A DNA stretch of 7,087 nt from CAZGSG01 sp964528095 (GTDB lineage: Bacteria > Bacteroidota > Bacteroidia > Chitinophagales > Chitinophagaceae), in the NCBI GenBank assembly GCA_964528095.1, contig CAZGSG010000311.1:1-7087 (forward strand). The letters are read 5' to 3'. Shown in pieces: positions 1 to 6,005 of this stretch (position 1 is its first letter; each line of letters starts with the position of its first letter). Under the pieces are notes generated by a model, which was given only the letters and a program-made list of their open reading frames with translations, ran no database searches and was not told the origin of the DNA. The translations under genes and the position numbers were made by a program.

Positions 1-83
1 GTGAGTCGTTTGAACCAGTTAGTGCACTTGAATGGAACACCAACAACGGCGTAATTGATGAATTTCCGAAGACTAATTTATAG
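1..83 (+). CDS. C-terminal end of a protein entering from the left (partial, unknown)
   Basis: The third frame is open from the left edge to a TAG at 81-83 and gives a 26-residue tail that begins ESFEPVSALEW and ends DEFPKTNL. The other two forward frames are closed early. The stop lies 31 bases before the ATG of the next gene, a spacing that suits co-transcription. I do not recognise the family from so short a piece. Because an Rhs core fragment lies about 1.1 kb downstream, the tail could be the end of an Rhs-linked toxin or of another polymorphic effector, but that is inference from context. The stretch could also be a chance open frame. Confidence 0.45.
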   Translation, partial: ESFEPVSALEWNTNNGVIDEFPKTNL

Positions 84-114
84 TATCCACTAATAATATC
101 TTTTATATTTAAAA

Positions 115-1197
115 ATGAAAAATAACTCGTTTTCAAGTAAGTTGAGATCCTCTATAGAGTCGGAAATAGTTGATCAGTATGACAACCTAGTAGGATCATC
201 CCTAAGATTTTTACAAGAGAATATCAATACATGCCGGAAATGTGCTTTCGATGAAATTACAAAAAAAGAGAAGCCTTTTGGAGTTGACTTAAATTCCTGT
301 GTTAATTTTATTCTTGATTCTAGATTGGATATCAATAAAACAACATTTGGTTTCAAAGTTGGGGATGGAACAAGTTTTTCGAAAAATGACATTAGATTCC
401 CTTTCACCTCAAGGATGCCACAATTTCCAAAATGGGGAACAGAAGATTTTCTACAATACCGAAAATGGAGAGATGATCTTGAATATTCTTGCGAGGCTGA
501 GTTTTGGATGCTAAACTCAAATGAGGCGGAATATAAAAAATTTGGAGACATTAATATTTTCAATGACAAGGTTTTAATAATAGATGAGATGCAAAAGGCT
601 CAATATTATTCAAAATTTCAACTATCCAAAGATGCTTGGCTAGGATACGTAGCATCATTAACTCAGCTCTTTTTTCCGATGTTTCAGTACGCTAAATCCT
701 TTTCGACCTCAAAAATCAGGAGATACTTGACAGAAATTAGCGAGGGTATTTGGTTTGGGTTTGAGTATGATGAATCTGGGTTATCTTATGAAATAAAAAA
801 AGGTACCCCAGTACTACCTGATTATTATAATTTGATTTTAATTAATACTCAGTTCAATAAAGCAGAAAAAGTCGAAAATTATTATTATCAGGAAAACTCG
901 GGAATTATGAGCTTGGGTATTCTTGGAAATCCATTCTTTTATCATCCTTCTTATATTCTAATGGGTTATAAGGCGGTCGATGAACATAGGTCTAGTGAGA
1001 TGGGGGTTCCGTATTTGAACGAAATCATTGAACTAGCCAATAATAAATATCTTCTTTCTCATTCGAAGCGTTTTAATGAAAGTATGAAAAAGCATGCATT
1101 TTTCTATACAAGCTTGTTGTCCTCTACTTCAGAAAACTACTTAGATTATTTAAAAAATGTTTTGCTAGCAGCTTTAGGTCGATGCTGCTCCGAATAG
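115..1197 (+). CDS. Hypothetical protein, 360 aa, possible immunity-type gene next to Rhs remnant
   Basis: This is an uninterrupted 360-codon frame that starts at an ATG behind an A-rich leader (TTTAAAAATG) with no Shine-Dalgarno site, as is usual in Bacteroidota. I do not recognise the family. The product is rich in aromatic and charged residues. It has no signal peptide and no clear membrane helix, so it is probably cytoplasmic. A single CxxC (CRKC, residues 40-43) is too little to call a metal site. The base composition is AT-rich, unlike the glycosidases downstream. The last six codons (GRCCSE) coincide with DNA that in another frame reads as an Rhs core motif, so the natural C-terminus has probably been replaced. 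Its position 31 bases after an incoming gene and before an Rhs scrap fits an immunity gene of a polymorphic toxin locus. That role is inferred only. Confidence 0.75.
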   Translation: MKNNSFSSKLRSSIESEIVDQYDNLVGSSLRFLQENINTCRKCAFDEITKKEKPFGVDLNSCVNFILDSRLDINKTTFGFKVGDGTSFSKNDIRFPFTSRMPQFPKWGTEDFLQYRKWRDDLEYSCEAEFWMLNSNEAEYKKFGDINIFNDKVLIIDEMQKAQYYSKFQLSKDAWLGYVASLTQLFFPMFQYAKSFSTSKIRRYLTEISEGIWFGFEYDESGLSYEIKKGTPVLPDYYNLILINTQFNKAEKVENYYYQENSGIMSLGILGNPFFYHPSYILMGYKAVDEHRSSEMGVPYLNEIIELANNKYLLSHSKRFNESMKKHAFFYTSLLSSTSENYLDYLKNVLLAALGRCCSE

Positions 1198-1252
1198 CGG
1201 GTATAGGTATGGGTTTTATGGCTATGAGAGGGATAATGAAATCAAAGGATAA
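1178..1252 (+). pseudogene. Orphan Rhs/YD-repeat core fragment
   Basis: In the second frame, between a TAG at 1175-1177 and a TAA at 1250-1252, the sequence reads VDAAPNS followed by GYRYGFYGYERDNEIKG. This closely matches the segment that in Bacteroidota Rhs proteins (YRYGFNGKE-D-NE-KG type) lies just before the conserved block leading into the variable toxin tail. There is no start codon and no upstream core, so it cannot be an intact gene. The same frame stays open for 24 more codons after the TAA (to 1325-1327), but that stretch shows no Rhs consensus. Such orphan scraps are known to mark recombination points where Rhs toxin tails and immunity genes are exchanged. I am fairly sure of the family match and less sure of the exact left boundary. 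Confidence 0.65.
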
Positions 1253-1338
1253 AAAAAAGAACAGAGGAATATTAAAGAAGGAAGGGAAATAATAGCAGGT
1301 GCCTGCATCGGTAACAAAATAAATTAAATATTAGCGTC

Positions 1339-1578
1339 ATGGGATCGATTTTATGTAAATGTGGAAACCGGCTTTCAAATTCATCCGCTCCCAATGATGT
1401 GCAATATCATGTTTATTCGGATCGTGAATGGATGAAGATAATTGAACTTGACGTGGTTGACACGATCAATATTCCGCAACCAAAAAATAATGTGTGGAAG
1501 TGCGATATTTGTAGCCGAATTTATGTCTTTGATGCTGAAGGGAAAGTAATTGCGGTATATGCATTAGAGATGCAATAG
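1339..1578 (+). CDS. Small zinc-ribbon protein, 79 aa, hypothetical
   Basis: The frame starts with ATG and encodes 79 residues with two cysteine pairs, CKC at residues 6-8 and CDIC at residues 55-58. This spacing is typical of a split zinc ribbon in which the two knuckles are held together by one zinc ion. After the second knuckle comes a strand-rich end (RIYVFDAEGKVIAVYALE). There is no signal peptide or membrane helix, so a cytoplasmic location is expected. It begins 86 bases after the Rhs fragment and 62 bases before the next gene, in the same direction. Small proteins in this position behind Rhs cores are often immunity or accessory factors, but nothing in the sequence names a partner. 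The start is well supported because TAA codons lie just upstream in the AT-rich leader. Confidence 0.75.
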   Translation: MGSILCKCGNRLSNSSAPNDVQYHVYSDREWMKIIELDVVDTINIPQPKNNVWKCDICSRIYVFDAEGKVIAVYALEMQ

Positions 1579-1640
1579 GGGGAGTTAGAGGGAAATTTAG
1601 TAACTAGAAATATGGAGCTGAAAAGAAAAGAAAATTTAAA

Positions 1641-2162
1641 ATGCATAGCCAGGTTTCTGTAAAATACATAAAGTACTCCAAAAGGGTTTTTAAGACGCTT
1701 GCTGGTCTCATTATGTCTTGCTTGCTTTATTCTCTTATTATATTTTTTAGCGTGACTGACGGAATTTGGGCAATAGTGGTTGTAGATGTGGTGCTGGTAG
1801 CTTATGGCGCGGTATTTATTTTGCCGACATGTAAATACTATTTGACAGAACTATTGTTTGATGAACAAGAAATAAGAGTGGTTTACTATGAATATGATAA
1901 ATTGATAGAAACTAGTTACCGTTTAGCTGATTTGAAGATTCGCTTATTTGAACCCTTTGTTGGAGTGCTTAAATTTGGGAGGAATTATCAGCTTATCGTC
2001 GAAAAAAGACAGGAGGAGAACTCTTCTAAATTTAAACAGATCTTAAATCAATCCGAAGTAGGAGAATGGACCCTGCAGAAATTTAAGGACCTATTCAAAA
2101 TTTATAAGGAATGCAAAGGTGAAATTGTAGCATTGGATAATGTCAAAAGGCAAAATTTTTGA
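1641..2162 (+). CDS. Two-helix membrane protein with cytoplasmic C-terminal domain, hypothetical
   Basis: The frame encodes 173 residues. Two hydrophobic segments at about residues 18-37 and 42-63 form a short helical hairpin. A soluble domain of about 110 residues follows. Its alternating strand pattern and final amphipathic helix (about 140-155) resemble the layout of small membrane proteins with a bacterial PH-like domain. That resemblance is structural guesswork, not a family match. Positive charges before the first helix (KYIKYSKRVFK) suggest that both termini are in the cytoplasm. The start is the first in-frame ATG, behind an A-rich leader. It follows the zinc-ribbon gene by 62 bases and could share its transcript. 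Two-helix membrane proteins are common as immunity proteins against membrane-acting toxins, which would suit the Rhs context, but no direct evidence shows this. Confidence 0.72.
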   Translation: MHSQVSVKYIKYSKRVFKTLAGLIMSCLLYSLIIFFSVTDGIWAIVVVDVVLVAYGAVFILPTCKYYLTELLFDEQEIRVVYYEYDKLIETSYRLADLKIRLFEPFVGVLKFGRNYQLIVEKRQEENSSKFKQILNQSEVGEWTLQKFKDLFKIYKECKGEIVALDNVKRQNF

Positions 2163-2191
2163 CCTGCTCCACGTAATTAATGTACGATTGT

Positions 2192-2215
2192 AGAGACGCA
2201 ATGCATTGCGTCTCT
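2192..2215. repeat. 24-bp perfect palindromic repeat, copy 1
   Basis: The half-site AGAGACGCAATG is followed directly by its exact reverse complement, so the 24 bases form a perfect palindrome that can fold as a hairpin. A second copy lies 208 bases downstream. Short palindromes of this kind, with GAGACGC ends, occur as scattered intergenic repeats in many environmental bacteria (general knowledge). It lies 29 bases after the stop of the two-helix membrane protein gene, so it may also help to end that transcript, although no T-run follows. Confidence 0.75.
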
Positions 2216-2399
2216 GGCGGAGACCTCCATTGATGCGCCTTTTATCGTCCCGGCAGGATATTTATTCCACAACAATCAGCTAATAACTAATTAGCGGTTC
2301 GTACAATGAAATGATTTTTGTTCGGTGAAATGTCCTGTGATCGATTTTTATGCGTAATTGTTTTCGCCAGGCGATATTCGAAAGATAATTTTGATCGTA

Positions 2400-2423
2400 A
2401 GAGACGCAAGGCATTGCGTCTCT
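2400..2423. repeat. 24-bp near-palindromic repeat, copy 2
   Basis: This copy is identical to the one at 2192-2215 except for one base at its eleventh position (G instead of T), which breaks one pair near the centre. The outer ten bases of each arm are kept. It is flanked by GTA on the left and AC on the right, so the symmetry extends slightly outward (GTA-AGAGACGC ... GCGTCTCT-AC). Confidence 0.75.
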
Positions 2424-2552
2424 ACGGGCGCAGACGAACTATGGCCGGCTTGGGCCAGTCTTTGTTCGATGAATGTACGGTGCTCCTTCGATATAACCAC
2501 TGAACTACGGCGGAATTAACACAGCTTAAACACAGATCTTACCCAGGGTTTC

Positions 2553-2607
2553 TGTGGGTGATGTGTGGGTGAGATGTGCGTTAGATGTGGGTGAGATGTG
2601 GGTTAGT
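2553..2607. repeat. Tandem array of five 11-bp units
   Basis: Five adjacent units of exactly 11 bases are seen: TGTGGGTGATG, TGTGGGTGAGA, TGTGCGTTAGA, TGTGGGTGAGA and TGTGGGTTAGT. Units two and four are identical and the others differ by one to three bases. The array lies between the arms of an 11-bp inverted repeat (TTTGTTCGATG at 2461-2471 and CATCGAACAAA at 2618-2628). It has strong G/T strand bias and no coding frame of note. Confidence 0.8.
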
Positions 2608-2730
2608 AACGAATGAGCATCGAACAAACATCGGTTAAACCCCAAGCAGATTTAAAATGAACACTGGTCCGACGAACCAGGATCTTCGGACATTTAACAA
2701 ATGATTAAATTAATGATTTAGTAAAATGCA

Positions 2731-2775
2731 AACGGCAGTCAGAATCACGCTGATTTGAATACTGACCGTTTTTTC
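2731..2775 (+). terminator. Possible stem-loop terminator
   Basis: AACGG at 2731-2735 pairs with CCGTT at 2766-2770, and TCAG at 2739-2742 pairs with CTGA at 2762-2765, leaving a three-base bulge. An inner AATCA/TGATT hairpin closes over CGC at 2743-2755. A run of T follows the outer stem. No plus-strand gene ends nearby, so it might act on a minus-strand transcript, or it may be chance structure. Confidence 0.3.
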
Positions 2776-2777
2776 TG

Positions 2778-3000
2778 TTACCTGTCCCGGGAAATCATTG
2801 TACCGGTGAATTCGCTGCCAATAAATACTAAGCCCGGGCAGCTAAAAGCTGGCTGATACACCTATTCAAAGCGGGCGTACGCCTGTAAGTAAAGAGTTGT
2901 TGGCGATAACCACAGGTTCCTGTTCTTTCTGTAACTTTAAACTGGTATAACCGCTATTCCAAATAATCATAAACATACTGAGATATAGACACTCCCTCAT
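2778..3000 (-). pseudogene. Possible decayed gene tail on the minus strand
   Basis: Two short open stretches on the minus strand lie in different frames and look more coding-like than the rest of the gap. The first runs from an ATG at 3000 to a TGA at 2866-2868 (44 residues, including SLKLQKEQEPVVIANN). The second runs from 2861 to a TAA at 2778-2780 and includes VFIGSEFTGTMISRDR. A linking frameshift between them would give one continuous tail. The FTGTMI stretch recalls the C-terminal sandwich of some Bacteroidota GH43-type enzymes (often FTGT-IGLYA), but this is a weak resemblance from memory. It may be nothing more than chance. Confidence 0.2.
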
Positions 3001-3012
3001 TCAGCATTCCAT

Positions 3013-5031
3013 ATGAAACAACCATTCCTCATCATATCCTTACTCGCTGCCACAACACTCGCCGCGCAAAAAACGGATTATCCTTATCAACCCGTCTCCT
3101 TCACCAGTGTACGATTTACCGATCAGTTCTGGTTGCCAAGATTACAAACCAATCATACCGTCACCATACCCGCGTCATTTGCACGCTGCGAATCAACTGG
3201 CAGGGTAAAAAATTTTGATATGGCCGCTGCGGGGAGCGGCAAGTTCTGCACCATCTATCCCTTTGATGATACCGATATCTATAAAACCATCGAAGGTGCT
3301 TCGTATTCCCTGGGCCTTTTCCCGGATAAAAAGCTGGAGAAATATGTCGATTCGCTGATTACTATTGTTGGCAAAGCGCAGGAGCCGGATGGTTACCTCT
3401 ACACGGCGCGTACTATCGATCCCCTGCATCCACCGGCATGGAGTGGCACCGAACGCTGGATAAAAGAAAGAGAACTAAGTCATGAGTTGTATAACGCGGG
3501 CCACCTCTATGAAAGCGCGGTAGCGCATTACCAGGCTACCGGCAAAAGAAACCTGCTTGATATCGCGTTGAAAAACGCGGACCTGGTTTGTTCTGTATTT
3601 GGCCCGGGAAAAAGAAGCGTGGCGCCGGGTCATGAGATCGTGGAAATGGGCCTGGTAAAATTGTACCGGGTGACGGGCAAACCTGAATACCTTTCTACCG
3701 CGAAATTTTTTATTGAAGCAAGGGGACAATACAAGGGTTATGACAATAAAAGCAAGGATGCCTGGAAAAACGGGTCTTACTGGCAGGATGATCAGCCGGT
3801 AGTGGATCAGCGTGAAGCCGAAGGACATGCTGTAAGAGCCGGTTACCTGTATGCGGCAGTAGCCGATATAGCCGCGCTTACAGGCGATGCGAAAATGCTG
3901 AACGCGATCGATAGCATCTGGGAAAACCTGGTCACTAAAAAACTATATGTGCAGGGTGGGGCAGGCGCTATCGGCAGTGGTGAACGCTATGGCAATAATT
4001 ATGAACTTCCCAATACCACGGCTTATAACGAAACCTGTGCGGCCATTGCAAATGTATACTGGAATCAACGCATGTTCCAGTTGCATGGCGAATCGAAGTA
4101 TATCGATATCCTGGAAAAGATCCTGTACAATGGGCTGATCTCGGGCATTGGCCTCGACGGTAAATCATTTTTTTATACCAATGCCATGCAGGTGCAAAAT
4201 CATTTTACACATGCTGATCTGGAAACAGCAAGATCAGGTTGGTTCGATTGCTCCTGTTGCCCTACCAATCTTACCAGGCTGCTTCCATCGCTGCCAGGTT
4301 ATGTATATGCGCAAAAAGAAAACAATGTACTGGTAAACCTTTTTGTGAATAGTTCGGCTGATCTCCTGGTCGCAGGTAAAAAACTGCATATCGAACAGCG
4401 GAATAATTATCCCTGGAACGGCGATCTTAAATTTATCATTAGTCCTGCGACCTCTTTTTCATTTCCCTTGTCGATAAGAATACCCGGCTGGGCCAGTGAA
4501 ACTGAAATGCCTTCGGATCTTTATCGGTTTAAAGACAGTCTCGGCACGCCCGTCACCCTATTATTGAATGGCAAACCGGTGTCATACCGCATGCAAAACG
4601 GCTATGCTGTGCTTGACCGGCAATGGAAAAAAAATGATATGGTGGAACTGCAGTTGCCGATGCCCGTACGCCGGGTACTGGCCAATGCCCTGGTAAAAGA
4701 AGACAGGGGCCGTGTCGCTTTGCAAAGAGGACCGCTTATCTATTGTGCAGAATGGACCGATAACAATGGCTTCACGTCGAATATCGTGCTGCCTGCAGCC
4801 TCGACATTTACCAGTGAATACCGTGCAGATCTTTTGAATGGCGTGACCGTACTAAAAACAACGGTGCCGGTATTAAACGTCAGCAAAAATGGAGACGCTG
4901 TAAATACCATTCAGCAACCCTTTATGGCCATTCCTTATTATGCCTGGGCTAACCGTGGTAAAGGAGAAATGCAGGTATGGTTTCCTGAAAGGATCGCCTA
5001 TATCGAAATGGTGCCGGAGAAAGAAAAATAA
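3013..5031 (+). CDS. GH127 family glycosidase, beta-L-arabinofuranosidase type, exported
   Basis: A full-length 672-residue member of glycoside hydrolase family 127 (formerly DUF1680). These enzymes remove beta-linked L-arabinofuranose using a zinc-bound cysteine nucleophile. The characteristic residues are present: Glu324 (acid/base, in SGERYG), Glu340 and Cys342 (NETCA), and Cys415-Cys416 (CSCCPTN). Their spacing matches E322, E338, C340, C417 and C418 of Bifidobacterium longum HypBA1, with Cys415 as the predicted nucleophile. An N-terminal signal peptide (MKQPFLIISLLAATTLAAQ) points to export to the periplasm. The (alpha/alpha)6 barrel covers roughly residues 30-430, followed by beta-sandwich domains with the usual RIPGWA and LQRGPLIYC motifs. 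The start is the first ATG and gives a complete signal peptide. The GH51 gene follows in the same direction. Related GH127 enzymes act on other pectin sugars, so the exact substrate is open. Confidence 0.93.
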   Translation: MKQPFLIISLLAATTLAAQKTDYPYQPVSFTSVRFTDQFWLPRLQTNHTVTIPASFARCESTGRVKNFDMAAAGSGKFCTIYPFDDTDIYKTIEGASYSLGLFPDKKLEKYVDSLITIVGKAQEPDGYLYTARTIDPLHPPAWSGTERWIKERELSHELYNAGHLYESAVAHYQATGKRNLLDIALKNADLVCSVFGPGKRSVAPGHEIVEMGLVKLYRVTGKPEYLSTAKFFIEARGQYKGYDNKSKDAWKNGSYWQDDQPVVDQREAEGHAVRAGYLYAAVADIAALTGDAKMLNAIDSIWENLVTKKLYVQGGAGAIGSGERYGNNYELPNTTAYNETCAAIANVYWNQRMFQLHGESKYIDILEKILYNGLISGIGLDGKSFFYTNAMQVQNHFTHADLETARSGWFDCSCCPTNLTRLLPSLPGYVYAQKENNVLVNLFVNSSADLLVAGKKLHIEQRNNYPWNGDLKFIISPATSFSFPLSIRIPGWASETEMPSDLYRFKDSLGTPVTLLLNGKPVSYRMQNGYAVLDRQWKKNDMVELQLPMPVRRVLANALVKEDRGRVALQRGPLIYCAEWTDNNGFTSNIVLPAASTFTSEYRADLLNGVTVLKTTVPVLNVSKNGDAVNTIQQPFMAIPYYAWANRGKGEMQVWFPERIAYIEMVPEKEK

Positions 5032-5273
5032 ACTTTATAATAGCAGCAACTCTTCATGATCATTGCTAAGATCCAGTGATTGATAACACCCATGTTGATT
5101 ACTGGTATACAATAGCAGTCTTCTCTACGTAATTCGCAATTTGTTTTCAATCATACTTCCTGCCTGTATTATCCGGTCATGGAAAATACCCTAATAAATG
5201 AACAAAAAACCGGCGACACTACAGGATGGACCAAAGAAAATAATTCAGGATATTGACCTCAAATAACGATAAG
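5032..5273 (+). other. 242-bp gap between the GH127 and GH51 genes
   Basis: This gap has no strong terminator and no clear promoter, so the two glycosidase genes may be co-transcribed or separately controlled. The phrase AATAGCAG occurs twice (5039-5046 and 5111-5118). A 25-codon frame with ATG at 5179 ends in TGA at 5254-5256, 17 bases before the GH51 start. It shows no recognisable features and I do not call it a gene. Confidence 0.5.
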
Positions 5274-5990
5274 ATGAAACGATTTGTTCTTTTAACGCTT
5301 GCCATAGCCGGTCTCTGTTATTCAGGTTATTCCCAAACACCAACAGCTGTTACCATCGACGGGGTTAATCCCGGCACGATCATCAGCCGGCATATCTACG
5401 GACATTTTTCCGAACATCTCGGGCGTTGTATCTATGATGGGTTCTGGGTAAGCGATACGGCAACCATTCCCCGAAAAGACCGGATACGCCTGGACATAGT
5501 AGAAGCATTAAAAAAAATAAAGATCCCCAACCTGCGCTGGCCGGGTGGTTGTTTTGCCGATGAGTATCACTGGCGGGATGGCATTGGTCCGCGTAATCAA
5601 CGCCCGCATATGGTGAACACCAACTGGGGCGGCGTATCTGAAGATAATAGTTTTGGTACGCATGAATTCCTGGAATTATGCAGCCTGCTCAATTGTGAAC
5701 CATATGTGGCCGGCAATGTAGGAAGCGGTACGGTGGAGGAAATGGCGAAATGGGTAGAGTACATGAATTCCGACGCGTCCAGCACCATGACTGAACTACG
5801 AAAACAAAACGGTAGGGCAGAACCCTGGAGGGTAAAATTCTGGGGCGTAGGTAATGAAAGCTGGGGCTGTGGCGGTAATATGACTGCGGATTATTATGCA
5901 GATGAATACAAACGGTATGCGACCTATGCCCGCAATTACAAAGACGCGCCACTATTGCGCATAGCCAGCGGGCCCAATAGCGGAGATTAG
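5274..5990 (+). CDS. GH51 N-terminal fragment as translated to the amber stop
   Basis: If translation stops at the TAG, the product is 238 residues. It comprises the signal peptide and the first half of the (beta/alpha)8 barrel, including the acid/base glutamate at residue 195. The last residues are ASGPNSGD. It lacks the nucleophile strand, the rest of the barrel and the C-terminal beta-sandwich, so it should not fold into an active enzyme. It would still be targeted for export. Confidence 0.6.
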   Translation: MKRFVLLTLAIAGLCYSGYSQTPTAVTIDGVNPGTIISRHIYGHFSEHLGRCIYDGFWVSDTATIPRKDRIRLDIVEALKKIKIPNLRWPGGCFADEYHWRDGIGPRNQRPHMVNTNWGGVSEDNSFGTHEFLELCSLLNCEPYVAGNVGSGTVEEMAKWVEYMNSDASSTMTELRKQNGRAEPWRVKFWGVGNESWGCGGNMTADYYADEYKRYATYARNYKDAPLLRIASGPNSGD

Positions 5991-6005
5991 AACTGGACGT
6001 ATGTA

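Larger units (their letters stand above)
2163..3012. other. 850-bp intergenic region without a convincing intact gene
   Basis: This stretch separates the AT-rich accessory block from the glycosidase genes. It contains two palindromic 24-bp repeats, an 11-bp tandem repeat array flanked by an 11-bp inverted repeat, a terminator-like hairpin at 2731-2775, and two short coding-like frames on the minus strand (2778-3000). A small GCTAAT/ATTAGC hairpin lies at 2279-2295. Just before the GH127 gene I see no full Bacteroidota promoter. A TAACTTTA element at 2932-2939 resembles the -7 box (TAnnTTTG), but no -33 TTTG is suitably placed. Confidence 0.7.

Noticed and set aside
2318..2503. 61-codon plus-strand frame
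   Set aside because: It has a non-ATG start, runs straight through the palindromic repeat at 2400-2423, and shows no protein-like pattern.
2494..2507. tRNA D-arm-like word TAGTTCAGTGGTTA on the minus strand
   Set aside because: The flanking bases form no acceptor, anticodon or T stem, and no TTCGA-type T loop is correctly spaced, so no cloverleaf can be drawn.
2553..2607. CRISPR array
   Set aside because: The 11-bp units are adjacent without spacers, so this is a tandem repeat and not a CRISPR.
3193..4336. Several long frames on both strands inside the GH127 gene
   Set aside because: They are shadows of a well-supported gene and encode no recognisable protein.
5179..5256. 25-codon frame just before the GH51 gene, considered as a leader peptide
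   Set aside because: It has no ribosome binding site, no run of regulatory codons, and no hairpin suggesting attenuation.
5253..5273. TTG start for the GH51 gene seven codons upstream
   Set aside because: The ATG at 5274 directly begins a standard signal peptide, while the TTG would add a polar extension before it.
5988..5990. Genome-wide reassignment of TAG as an amino acid
   Set aside because: Three other frames in the window end in TAG at plausible natural ends, and no recoding element is visible near the codon.
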